Positions 36,077-47,738 of a DNA stretch of 64,000 nt are shown in pieces (positions within the stretch are counted from its first letter, which is position 1; the number at the start of each line of letters is the position of its first letter). Origin of the DNA: Orobanche coerulescens (Eukaryota; Streptophyta; Magnoliopsida; Lamiales; Orobanchaceae); assembly GCA_033398695.1 (NCBI GenBank), contig CM065802.1, positions 204,371,096 to 204,435,095 of the forward strand. Direction: 5' to 3'. A program made the position numbers and the translations under genes. The notes beneath the pieces are model-generated. The model was not told the origin of the DNA and did not search any database. It worked only from the letters and a program-made list of their open reading frames with translations.

Positions 36077-37380
36077 TGTTGCGGATTTCGTTTAACGCAA
36101 GTGTACGTTATCGTAGACAAGTAATAAAATGATGAGTGAGATATCGTTCCCACGAGGACTGAATTACTAATTACCGATTTATATGTATTCTAATTTTATT
36201 TGAACAGTCGAAATTTGGGATGCAATTAATAACTAAAGAAAACCAATAATAAACAGTAAAAACGATCGCTTGAAGAAAGAAAATCAAATAATGAATAAAT
36301 CTAGGATTGTGAATCCACCTCGGTTTATCTGAATTTACTCTCGATTATCTAATGTTAATGATCTCCCAATTTATTGAAGACGAAGGTTGCTAAAGTACTC
36401 TACCGCCTCTCCCGAGGTCAGTAGATTTTTCTAAGGCGAATAATACACTCTATCCCTAGGTGAATTAATTCGACAATAGGCAAAAGGTACGGAATCTTCA
36501 AAAAGCCACGTAGTTCCTATGAGTATATTCCTATCTCACAAGATAAAACGGTTCTCACCAATATTTCCTCACCAACTCTCCTCTCCCGATTCGAGTTGCG
36601 TAATTAAAACAATTCAATTATAGGCCACACAATTGAAAGCATTAAGAATGATTGGGAAAACTCAACAGAAAAGGGAATTATATAGATAATCAAAAGCAAA
36701 TTCGTCAAAACTTTGGTTTCATCAAAATCCTAGAACAGGGTTTTAGCCTGACATGCTAAAGGATAAAAATACATAAATAATTAATGAAAGCATAAAGATC
36801 AAACGCAGATGAAGAACTCGGATTCCTCCGTTCTTCTGCTTCCGCTCTCTGCTCTTGGATGTGTTCTGCCTCTTCTCTAAATTCTTCCTCTATTCCGCGA
36901 TCGATCTCCAATTTTATGATCTTAAACCCTTATTTATAACTCTTCTCAGCCTCCAAAATGCGTCCGTGTGATTAGGTCGAGCACAGGCTCCAAAGCGGCA
37001 AAGAAACGCGGAAGGCACAGCAAAACCGCGTTGTGGGCCGCAGCTCACTTAATATGTGCCGCGGCTCACCATGTTCAGCGCCTAATACATGGGCGCTTAT
37101 TTTCCTCCTGGGCTTCGGCTCAGCATCCTTGTGCCGCGGCTCAGGGTACAGTTGGCTCGTCCCCTTTCAGGTCACTTTCGTGTGCCGCGGCCCGCTTTCC
37201 TTGTGCCGCGGCTCTCGGCCAAAATTGGTCGTTTTCACCCGTTTTTCATCGTTTGAGCTTCCGGACTCCAATTTCCTGCAAAACATAAAAGAATAGTGCA
37301 TTAAAAGCTCATTTATGCAGATTTACACTTCAAATGAATATAAATTAATGATAAATAAGCGTATAAAAATACGCCTAACA
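36077..37380 (-). repeat. E2 5' LTR
   Basis: 1304 bp on the minus strand, beginning TGTTAGGCGTATTTTTATAC at 37380 and ending CGCAACA at 36077. The same start is found at 63192 (E9). U3 has GTGCCGCGGCTCA palindromes (37030-37220); a TATA box TATAAATA lies at 36931-36938 on the minus strand. Non-coding. Confidence 0.85.
36931..37220 (-). promoter_or_regulatory. E2 U3 palindromes and TATA box
   Basis: About five GCCGCGGC-centred units (37030-37220) lie upstream, on the minus strand, of TATAAATA at 36931-36938. Same arrangement in E9 (63355-63640, TATA near 63740). Confidence 0.55.
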
Positions 37381-38365
37381 ATAGACGAGTTGACTGCTCG
37401 AGAATGTGAAACTGCCGGTTTCGACACCACAGGTGGCCATTCGGAAAAAGTCGGTACGGATTGAGGCTTCTTGAACGTTCCTCGGTTACTATCAGCCTGA
37501 GTCTGGTCCCTTGATCTTTTATTCGTGGACCACAGCTGCTTCTTGGAAATCTCCTTCGTAGTAAGTTCATATTCAATAGCTCTCTCGATGAACTCCTATA
37601 GAGTCGTGCAGTGGTGATTGAGCAACTGCATTCTCATCCGGGGTTTAAGCCTCTTAAGAAAATACTTGATCTTATTATCTTATGTGCAAACAATCATCGA
37701 GGCGAATGGAAGAAGTGCCTAGAATTTCTCAGCAATTGATAACACATCATCGTTCTTAGACGGGTCGGGGTTCAATAACTCTGACAGCTTGGCCTCACGG
37801 CGTGGACCTGGATAATAACGATCTAGCATGAGGTTCTTGAATTCCTCCCAAGTGCACACGCCATCAGCTGGTCTCACTGAAAGCCACCATGTATGGGCGC
37901 TCTTAATAAGGTAGTAAGTTGACATGAAGACTCGATTCTCTTCCGGGCATTCAATCATCTCGAACAATTTCTCGAAGTGTTCGATCCAGTGCACAATATC
38001 TGCAGGCTCATAGGAGCCTTCAAAAGTTGGGGGTTGCTGACGAGAGATATCGCTAATAATTCGACTCACGGTTATGCCGTGCACCTAAGGCGATGGCTGA
38101 GGTCCTTGCTGCTGACCAGTAGTAACAGCCTCTGCATAGCTTCCATCAATTAACCCATCTGGGTCATCATACCCTGCATAACAACATAAGGGTCGACGCG
38201 CGCATCCTCGTGTCGCTCGGTGCGGTGTGACTGGTTCTCAGTAGGCGAATCACTACCTGCTGAGCTTTGCTCCACATCCGAACGTGTATTAGCTCGTAGC
38301 CTCGGGATTCGGCCCATGCTGCGGCCTCGATCCCCTCTACCACGGGCTCTCAAATTTCTATCCAT
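37381..38365 (-). pseudogene. gag: E1 gag fragment (Del/Tekay-like chromovirus), degraded
   Basis: Reads from 38365 (MDRNLRARGRGDRGRSMGR). After a frameshift between about 38150 and 38084 comes the gag core: PPTFEGSYEPADIVHWIEHF, TYYLIKSAHTWWL, W-E-E-F and LMLDRYYPGPRREAKL. One frame then continues to the E2 junction with three stops (first at 37719), ending in FIERAIEYEL and an S/Q-rich tail. The F-x-G-x3-P-x3-W / WW / W-x2-F pattern is that of gypsy gag of the Del/Tekay group. The rest of E1 lies beyond the left edge. Confidence 0.85.
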
Positions 38366-38746
38366 ACTTAAAGAATAAAACAATAATCATAAGCACAGTT
38401 CATGACCGCCTCTACAGCCAATCACAATTTCACGCTAAGTTAATAGAAATAATGAAACTACATTTTCAAGAAAATAGTTCATCATGAATTATCGTCGCCA
38501 GGAGTGCTACACAAAATATCATATCGACATCAAGTCGAAATAATTCAATCACATAATTAATCCAAAATCTCCCTCGGAATATCAATAAGATAAATTCCGC
38601 CACAAACATCTTGCCAGAAATTAAATCATGGCACAAAAGTAACATACCGTATTTAGCTCGTAGGGTGAGGCGCTTGCACAGGTCACACATGACATGAAGG
38701 TTTGTTGATCCTAGTTTAATCTACAATGACTCTTAAAGAGAAACGA

Positions 38747-38759
38747 CTCTTTGATACCA
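38747..38759 (-). other. E1 primer-binding site (initiator tRNA-Met)
   Basis: Minus strand reads TGGTATCAAAGAG, five bases after the LTR end. AAAGAG and CTCTTT around TCGTTT can form a small hairpin (about 38735-38752), in the position of the hairpin of E4, E6 and E7. Confidence 0.7.
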
Positions 38760-38764
38760 TCTTC

Positions 38765-41318
38765 TGTAATACCCCAAATACGGTGGCTATTACAGTGCCA
38801 TGGACCCCACACTGGGATCCACCAGTGATACCAAAACACAAATTAATCATATCATACTTTGTGATATCGAATCATAAGACAATAATCATTACTCCGATTA
38901 GGAGTTTACAAATCGTACGGCTAATAGCATCATAATACACAAGATCCAATACCAGTATAAACCATTTGAAGATGGAATATACTCAAAATAATAGTACAAC
39001 AAACAAGAGTTTAAATGTAGCGAAAAAATAAAATTACACGGTTTAAGCATAATCGGACAACAAAAGACTTGGTGTCCCCGAACTAGTATCTTTCAAACCC
39101 TTCGCCATCACCGTGCTCTTCCCGTGCCTTGGCCTTGCCTCGTCCTAAAATACAACACAAGTATTTCGCCCAAACCACAGGGTCAGATATACATGATAAT
39201 AATTCTCAAGACATTATACAGTTCACATATATTGGATCTCAAAGAAACAACACGACTATTGAACATACCCTCCGGGCATATAAACAACCAGTCGCAACCA
39301 TCGGACATAACCATTCATACATGGAGTATGAACGACCGATCAATATGGCTCAAGACGGACATCACAGTAAGACCGATCCGGAAATGCGTCCGTGCACTTG
39401 TGCACCCCGTATACGGAATCCAAGATATATGTGGGACAAAGTATCTAATTAGCCTCACGAACTATGTCTCGTGTGCACGGTCCAATACTGAAACATCAAT
39501 GCATGACCATATGTGCCTGGCTAAAAATCCTACATATAACCACTCGGCACGTAGATATGACTCCAGATATGTCACGATACAACATGACAACAAAACTCAA
39601 TAAATCACACATCCAACCAAGAATCAAGAAACTCACCGAAGTGATAACAATGATCGATGAGACCAATGATACAAAGTTAGTGAATTTGGGAATACAATCC
39701 CATAACCAAATGGTAAACACGATCAAGAACAATACCACATTATGAATCAAAGATTCATAAGCATTACATATACAGGAAACGTATAACATTCAAAAGAATT
39801 CAATCATCATTGTAACCAAGCAAGATAACTTGCCTCAATACCGTAGACGAAATAGTCCTTCTCCGAACGAACGAACGGACGATTTCCTCGACTAACAACA
39901 CTAACTTGAACAAGCAACCTTGAATAAAATGCAACTCATTCAATAACACATTCACAATAACGCTATCGAATTCATAGGAAACAACACTGGGAATTCAAAT
40001 CGAATAGATTCAACCTATCATCAATGAATATATATCGCCGATTAATGAACCTCAATACACTCAATCCACCTTCTAATAGGATTATCATGTTCTTAAGGTT
40101 ATTTAACATTTATGATTACATAATACACAAGGATTGTCATTAATGAATTCACTTACTCAATATATTATGACATGAACATCAACAATCATCATAATATTCT
40201 TAAGAACACTATACATCTTTAAATATGATGATTTATACAATCCTAATTCATCAGATCATCTGGTTTAACTTGTATATATCAAACTATAATTGTTTTCTTC
40301 ATAATTCATCATTATCTCCCAATGAATTTGCTAAACCCTTTAAAAATCATGATTATATCATCTTAAAAATATTCTAGCATTAAGAACATACTTATAAACT
40401 CTAATCATCAAGTTCTTATCATGATTTCCTAATAATCAATTACAACCATGTTATTTACAACATTTCAACCATTCAAGAAGTAATACTAATAACATTATCA
40501 TGTTATTCACTTAGTTTGTTCATAATTTCAATAACCATCATGTTATACTTGATTAATCCAACATTATATGAAGTAATCATTATTAACATCATCATCAGTA
40601 AGGAATCAACATGAGTTTAGATAACGAACCTCTTGAAAAATGAAGAACAACACCAAAACTTCAAGAACACACTCCAAACTCAAATCTCCTAGGCTCCAAT
40701 CTAAGTTATGAAGCTCCAAGACAAGATGGAAGGGAACAAAATCAACTTAGGAAGGCAGCGGATCGATTTCTAGAGATGGTATATGAGTTTGGTTTCGTGC
40801 GAAAATGAAAGGCAAGGCATGTCATTTATAAACTGCATTCGCCATAACGTATGCTACCTTAGCCCCTATTACGTACGCTAAAACAAAAGTGTTACGTACG
40901 TATCGACCCTCCAGAAGCTACTGCCTCAACACACATACCATTACGTACATTAAGGCATGAGCATTACGTACGTAATACCCGTTGACTTGGCTGACCCTAC
41001 ACGCCGAAAGTCGGGATGCGATCTGATACCCTATATTACGTACGTAACCATTAATACATTACGTACGTAAAGGAACATACTTAATGTGCGCTAATCTACA
41101 ATGGTAGCGTACGTTAACTAGTAATGACATTGTCAAAAATGCAATTCTCCATACAACATCTAACAATCAAACATAATGTGAATGACAATTATAATTAATT
41201 CGATTCTAGTACGTTTCAACGTTATAATCATTATATTAAATACAAACATGATATGATGATACTCAAATCGTCCGCGTAATACAACAGTAAAGATGAAAAA
41301 TTACAGTCGGATATTATA
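38765..41318 (-). repeat. E1 5' LTR
   Basis: On the minus strand it starts at 41318 with TATAATATCCG (expected TGTAATATCCG, the G apparently changed to A) and ends GGGGTATTACA at 38765. It holds TTACGTACGTAA- and GCGTACGTTAA-type motifs (40845-41115) upstream of a TATA-like TTTATAAATG near 40830. Non-coding. Confidence 0.75.
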
Positions 41319-41535
41319 GTTTTTGGCCGCGGGAAGGCGGCGGTCGCGGCTAGGTTTCGGATGTACGTAGGAAAGTGGTTTCGTGCGAAGGGGCGAGGGA
41401 ATCTGCGCGTTGAATTCCAGCAGGGAAGATGGCGGACTGGAGGTCCTGGGAAAGATGATGAATTGGACATGGCTTATGGTCGCGTGATCGGAATCAGCAG
41501 CCGGCGGAGGTGGTTGAGCGACGGCGGTGGAGGGC
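41319..41535 (-). other. Leader or first-exon fragment next to E1, split by E7
   Basis: Minus strand, continuous with 51567-51867 once E7 is removed. It reads AAAACCCTAGCCCTCCACCG and then an ATG at 41470 opening about 51 codons (MSNSSSFPGPPVRHL onward) with seven Arg, many Ser/Pro and no Asp or Glu, until E1 starts. The preceding part contains an LTR-like 206-bp stretch and TTATCAGCATG. I read it as the 5' end and GC-rich leader of an Ale-like Ty1/copia element; a host gene first exon with a transit-peptide-like N-terminus is the alternative. Confidence 0.35.
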
Positions 41536-44500
41536 TGTAATATCCGGAATTTCTACTACTGTTGTTTGATATTATTTTATCCGAGTTATATTGTACAGCG
41601 TGGAATCTGTGCAGTAGGGATAAAATAAATAAAGGACTGAGATGTCAGTATCGGTATAATTGTCGTATCTGGTCGACAGTTGCATTTGAGGATATCGTGT
41701 ATCAGGTTATCGTACTTTCGATATAGAGTATATCGTATAAGAATATTATTGGATTCAGTGTTTGTGTTCAGTGTGTCTTATGTTCGTTTTTGATATGTCG
41801 AGACGTTGGACAAGAATAGCTGAAAATGGCTAAGTATTCATTAGCGCACGCTACTGGGTACAGGTAGCGCACGCTACGAAGTATTGATAGCGTACGCTAA
41901 GAGGTTCGGTTACATACGCTAAGAAGGACCCCTAACGTACGTAACGACTTGCTGGGTTAGTTCCGGAAGGTGGCCGACAGGTAGGCCCAGGTTGATTTTT
42001 ATATTCAGTTAGCGCACGCTAATGTATGTTGGTTAGCGCACGCTAACATCAGATCGCCAATAATGGAATCTTAGCTTTCGGCGGGTAGACCCGGCCACTT
42101 ACGACGCGTGTCCAGATAAGGTCAGTGGGTGTTTGTCATGTAAGGCTAGCGCACGCTAAACCGTATGGTTAGCGCACGCTAATTCCAGATCGGTCAAAGG
42201 AATCCCGATAATCGCGGATGCTTTCGGCATGTGGGGGCACGAGTGGTAGGTGTGTACTGTAGCAAGTCAACTTCGGATAGCGCACGCTAAGGTAAATGAC
42301 TTGCGTACGCTAAACAGGATGTTTTACGTACGTTAATGCATGGGCATTACGTACATAAGTTAGTTTACGAAGCGAGGCAGTAGCCTCTGGGCTTCGATAG
42401 CGCACGCTAACAAAGTCAGTTAGCGCACGCTAAGGCGGTAGCGCACGCTAAACATGAGATGATAGCGCACGCTAATAATGAATATTATAAAAGGGGACAG
42501 AAGGTTGCTGAGAAGCATTTCGTCATTTTCTTCTTTCAGTCGAGAGAGAGAGAGAGAGTTGGGATATATTTGAGGTTCCCAAACAATGTATAATGATAAT
42601 CTTTAACAACATTAGATTGAGAGCTTGGATTCAAGCCTTGTCCTTCAAGTTGTTCATGATTCTTTGGATGGAGTTCTAGTGTTCTTCTTTTTGGTTCGTC
42701 TAAACCAGGTAATCTTCGTATTCCTTTGTTAATGGTTCGTTTTTCTTGGATGATTTCATGTAAGGAGCATGTTGGATAATCATATGATGAGGTTATATGA
42801 GATTCAATGGAATTTTGATAAGAGTTTCGGAGGTTAGTTAAGATTCTTCATATTATAAGGATGTTGATTCATTTAACCCGATCTAAGAGGGAATTCTGAA
42901 TCTTGGTAATTATATTGGTCGATTTAGATGAGATGAATCATGATACTAGGTTGAATTCCAGATTTAGCATGATATGATCCTTGTTATCGAGTCGGTTTGA
43001 TTGTTGATGTTGTTATTGATATATGGACATTGACATGATCATGGTGATAATAATGGGGTCGTTTATCTTCAAGAGATATGGAGATTTATGTCTCCCTTCA
43101 TTCGGATTCGTAGTCGCAAGATGTGAGTCGATGTTTGGAATGCATGCCACTGAACAGCATTAGCGCACGCTAAGCTTACTGGCTAGCGCTCGCTAACGGG
43201 ACAACATAGCGCACGCTACGTTATGCGTTTAACGTGCGCTAAGTAGGCAGACAGTGCAGTATTTTTGTGTTTTGATTATGAATTCATGATGGTTTGACTT
43301 AGTTGGTTCTGACTGCGTTTATTCGAGGTTGTGTTGAACCGTTGAGTTCGATTGGTTAGTTTTGTCGGTTGTTGATTGTTATCGGATGTATGTTATTTGA
43401 TTACTTTGATAGGTTGAGATTATTGATCGGTGATTATAACTGGATGTTGTGGTCGTGTTCGAGCGTGTTCGTGAATTGCATGGTCAGGGCCGAGGAGCTC
43501 GTAGACGAAGGCATTGTGACTGGTAGCGGCTTCATCATCATCGTATCGGTATCGAGGCAAGTTATTACTTGCTCAGTTATAATATTTAATGAATGGTTTC
43601 AGTTTCATTTTGTTTATAATGCATATAGCGATGATTATTATTGTGAACTCTGGGTATTCGGATCGCATATCGTTCCTTCGATTCTGGGAGGTAAATCATA
43701 ATGTATATGCTTTATCTCAGTTATTGGTATGTTCGAGTATCGAGGTTACATTATGGTAAAGACGAGGATATGAGTATTTATAGTTCATTGTACGTTTGGA
43801 TCGCCGAGCATTGAGGATAATCGTCGGTGATGATTGGACATCGAGGTTGCTCCCGAAGGACTCGGGGCAAGTATTCCATATTGATTATGGTTTAATGTTA
43901 TTTATTTTGGTCTCGTACATTTTCTTTCATGTTGTTGAACATGAAGTCGTCCTAGTAAATTGTCATGTTGTCGTGCATGTTATGTTGTTCATGTTGATGA
44001 ACGTGTTGATTTATATATGTGTATGCATATTGTGTTGTTTATGTTGTGTGAATAATCCGATGGGATTATGAGGATCTATGCTGAGGGCGCTGGATCGAAT
44101 GTCCATCATGCGTTGGTTCGACGGGATCATCATGAGGATCTATGCTGAGGGCGCTGGATATTGGACAGGTTTTCCACCATGCGTTGGTTCGACGGGATCA
44201 TCATGGGGATCTATGCTGAGGGCGCTGGATCGTTGGATTACCAGTATTGTGTTGATGGAATCTTGTGAATTCGCATCATTGATTTTATCATGTGTTGTTG
44301 TTCATATGTGTATTGTTGGTTATCCACCTTATGATGATCTGATAGGATCATCAATGGGATCTATCTTTGAGATTTGGATCGTCGGATTTCCATTGAGTAT
44401 ACATGATTGTTATTGTTGTGATCATATTGACGCGGTCATATGAGTATGCATTTGTAGGTCTTGTGTAAGGACCATGTCCGTATTGCATTGATCTGATCTC

Positions 44501-45347
44501 GGATTAGACTGATATGATTGTCGTGTCACTTCATATCTCGTGGTATGTTCCGTATTTCCTTTGGTATTTGTCTTTGATGGACAATCGGTTATCGTTTTGG
44601 GATTTGATGATGTTATTCGATGGATCGTATTGGTCAGTAATGGTATATCTCCGTATCGTGAGTTGGTGATGATAGTTTGAGAATCTTGAGTATTGTTTGA
44701 GGTACAATACAGATATTATGTTCGAGGTTATTGGTTAATCGAGTATGAGATGTGAAATGTGAAAATGGTTACTCTGATGAGAATTACTTGAGTAAGCAAA
44801 GTTATGGCGGTAAGATTACATTGGTCGTATTCTTATTCTGTATTCTCATTGGTATGTATTATTGATGTTATGTGATTGATATCATTGTTGGATATTATGG
44901 TGACCCGTCGTGGGATTTCTTTTTGGTTTTGGAGTATCGAGCTTGTAGCCGTCGTGAAGAAATGAGCTTCAGGAGGATACCGGCTAGGACATGTTTTGTG
45001 CATTGAGTTTCTTGATTGGTTCTTGTATTCATTTGCTAGAGTATCTTTATGGTTGGTCTTTTTCCGCTGCGTGAGTATTTTGAAATGACCTTTTGGTATC
45101 ACGTAGCGAGGTTGCTTTGGAAATCGTTTTCTAAACTTTTGAGTGTCGGCCGTTTGGCCTCGCGATTTCAAATGAGTTTTTACGACGGTTTTTGATAAAT
45201 GGATTTTATGTCTTTATGCATTTTTAAAGATAGTACCGTTGTTGGCCTCTTGGGCATTTGTAAATGATTGTGAAAATTTCCTTTAGCCTTGTCGGTTCCA
45301 TCTCGGGGCCACAGTATAATATTTCCGGTTAAATGCGGGGTGTTACA
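41536..45347 (+). repeat. E7 5' LTR
   Basis: Copy at 47739-51561. It starts TGTAATATCC and ends GGGGTGTTACA. About 22 TTAGCGCACGCTAA-type units: 17 or 18 between 41840 and 42475, four more at 43160-43240. TATA box TATAAAA at 42486-42492, then a GAGAGAGAG leader and donor-like CCAG/GTAATC near 42710. A roughly 85-bp unit with GGGATCATCATG recurs three to four times at 44060-44370. Confidence 0.93.
41840..42492 (+). promoter_or_regulatory. E7 U3 array of near-palindromes plus TATA box
   Basis: TAGCGCACGCTA and variants (TTACGTACGTAA, TAGCGTACGCTAA) occur about every 20-60 bp, often in pairs, right up to the TATA box at 42486-42492. The 3' LTR carries the same at 48038-48695. Motif density so close to the TATA box suggests protein binding sites; this is inference. 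Confidence 0.6.
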
Positions 45348-47738
45348 GAATATGGTATCGGAGCTTAGGTTGAGAAAACCTAGGCATTTGGGTCGAGTTG
45401 GGTCGTGTTTTTGTTGCGTCATTCGAGTTGTCGATTGACAAATGTTAGATCCGTTAGTCTTTGTTGTTCACTCAGTCTTGTGCGTTATCGGATTTGCCAG
45501 TATCGTACTGGGCTTGTTATAACTTTTCCAAATGATGTTAACGAGATTCTCTGGAACGTGATATATTGTGTTCTTGAGTTGCACTGAGTTTTCAAAACGT
45601 GTGTTTTGAAAATATCTGTGTCGAGTATTTTCTTGAGTCGAGACATGTGCCAGTATCACGGGGAATCGTCGGCTTCACGATCTGTAAGTATTTGGATTTT
45701 TGAATTTCATTGAGATTTATTGCCATTCTAAGTTGATATGTTTTGAGATTCAGCAGATATCATGCGTTACAGTATGAGATGTCAGAGTGGGACAGGATTG
45801 CTGATCTTGAGAAACTATTATTTTGGAAATCAGTATGTTGGTTAGATTTTGGAACGGAAGTGTGCATTTGGGGAGAAATATTGTGCATGGTTGAGAAGAA
45901 CATGTAGCATGTTAATTCATTTTGAGATATATGAACTGTTTTTGATCATTTGAAAATGATACCTTTCAAAATGAATGTTTTACGGATGTTTTACGGAAAA
46001 TGATTTTTGGGCCGAGACCCAATCGATTTTGAAATAGTTTTGTAACTCAGGACTTGGAGTCCGAAAAGAGTTTTCTACTTTTTAAACTTCTTGTAATGCG
46101 GAACAAGATACGGGCTGAGACCCTAATGTTTCAAAAGAAAGCTTTTCTGTTTTCTAAAACTCCCGAGATTTGTAAAACTCTGTATCAATCGTTTATTTAT
46201 TTTGTTCCTACCTTTTGAGGTTTTTGGTTCACTTGTTCAAATGGAACTTCTCGGGAAGTCTTTCGTTGTGTTTGATTTGTTGATTTGTTTCAATGTTTTG
46301 TCATATCATATTTGAGGTGATCCAGAATAAATTAAGGATTGACGTTGCGAGTAGTATGTAGAGAGGAGTTTTTATCAGAGTCTATACATTTGAGATTTTG
46401 GAACTCTATCGTGTGGTTTTCTGATGGAATATCAGTGGATATTGGTGACGAGCCGAAGTGGTATACAGGAGTATGGATATGCACAAGCATTTGCATAAAT
46501 TCCATTTTATTTAATCGTGTGTATTCGAAAAGAATTTTTATCGAGAACTTGGCACCAGCGAGCCGATTTAATTTTTAAAATTGATTTCGTGGTCTTACGA
46601 AAATTTATGTTTTGAGTTTTCAAACTCTTGAAAGAACTTTCGAAAATTGTCTTCGTGACAAGAATATATGATTTCAAACTGGTTTTGAAAATGTGATTGA
46701 TGTACATACGCATTTAGTGCATCGGGCATATCATATCGAGGGTACAAGGAAAAGAGATTCGAAGTTTAGTATGGTAGATTGGTTATGCAAGGATGATCGG
46801 TTGATTGATCAGATAAGAGAAATATACTGCGTGTTGTAGATTCATGTGCAGGATGTAATTTTGGAACTTTGGACTTTGTAAAACTGGAGCATATGTGCTA
46901 TGTGGCGTTATTGATGTGGTAGTAGCGTGACTTTACTACTTTTGAATTTTGAGCCGTGCCGATTGGTCATTCCCACTTCATGTATGATTTAGGATGTTCG
47001 ACGATTTGAGATTGATTGTTTGTACGCCGAGGGGTATGTTCACCAGTCGGATATGTTTATTGAAATCCACTGTATGTGATCGGTGTGTCGTTTTGAGAAT
47101 TTTGCTTTTTCGTATATACGTCTCTGTGGTTCGGTGTTCATCGTGTTGGAGCTTACCGTTTAAAGGTATTCTCGATTGTGTTTTGACCTCTGGTTGGTCA
47201 TATTGGAGTTTATCATGTTGATGATATTCTCGATTGTGTTTTGACCTCTGGTTGGTCATATGGGAATTTATCATGTTGATGATAAATTCGGTTGATTTAT
47301 TAGTTGATCATTTTTGGTGATCATATGAGCGTTCGGATTTTGTGTTGACGTTTCGGAATTCGTGTCGTTGTATTGGGCGGTTGTTTCGCAGATGTATTGT
47401 GTATTTTTCATCTTATCGGAATTGGGACTTGATTATGTAATCAGGCAGACAGGATTTGATTCCGATAGATTATTTCATCTGACGATGATATAATTTTGTT
47501 GAGACTCATGGAATGGTGATTGTAAGCGTATTGAGACTGTACAGTGAAATCGCTTGCTAGTATCTCAAGAGATCGTCGACCTGCGTATTTGTAAGTATGT
47601 TGTTGTGGTTATTTTATAGTGATGATGATTGATCGTTGTCGTGATGGTTTTGGGATATTTTGGGTTGAAAGGTATGTTTGTTTGTTTTATGACGGATTGC
47701 AAGTTTCGAGGACGAAACTTATTTTAAGTGGTGTAGAA
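45348..47738 (+). other. E7 internal non-coding region
   Basis: PBS 45353-45364 with the family hairpin (45362-45386). No gag or pol. A 54-60-bp segment with TGTTTTGACCTCTGGTTGGT is tandemly repeated near 47160-47280. PPT region about 47700-47738. Nothing else recognised. Confidence 0.65.

Larger units (their letters stand above)
1..37380 (-). mobile_element. E2: Athila-type Ty3/gypsy element, pol-deleted, minus strand (3' end outside window)
   Basis: The element reads right to left: 5' LTR 36077-37380, tRNA-Asp PBS 36053-36070, gag from 35933, then protease and 3' spacer down to position 1. E3 (3041-35613) interrupts gag, with the 5-bp duplication TTGGG at 3036-3040 and 35614-35618. After protease the sequence passes into a short stretch resembling an integrase tail (about 800-860) and then into a post-pol spacer that parallels E3 after integrase. 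RT, RNase H and the integrase core are therefore missing. E2 itself lies inside the gag region of E1 (junction 37380/37381). Its 3' LTR and the second copy of its TSD lie beyond the left edge. Assignment to Athila type rests on gag, the tRNA-Asp PBS and LTR layout. Confidence 0.85.
37381..41318 (-). mobile_element. E1: Del/Tekay-like Ty3/gypsy element, 5' part
   Basis: Minus-strand element: 5' LTR 38765-41318, PBS 38747-38759, gag 38365-37381, then cut by E2. The LTR end (GGGGTATTACA) and initiator-Met PBS resemble those of E4, E6 and E7, making this family the likely relative of their helper. The other end is outside the window. Confidence 0.8.

Noticed and set aside
41231..41470. 79-codon minus-strand ORF as an intact small gene
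   Set aside because: Its last part is E1 LTR sequence; only the first 51 codons precede the insertion, so it is a fragment.
43369..44071. Two ORFs (110 and 91 codons) found in both E7 LTRs as possible conserved genes
   Set aside because: They are duplicated only because the LTR is; there is no domain, and the second is a run of hydrophobic residues from T/G-rich DNA.
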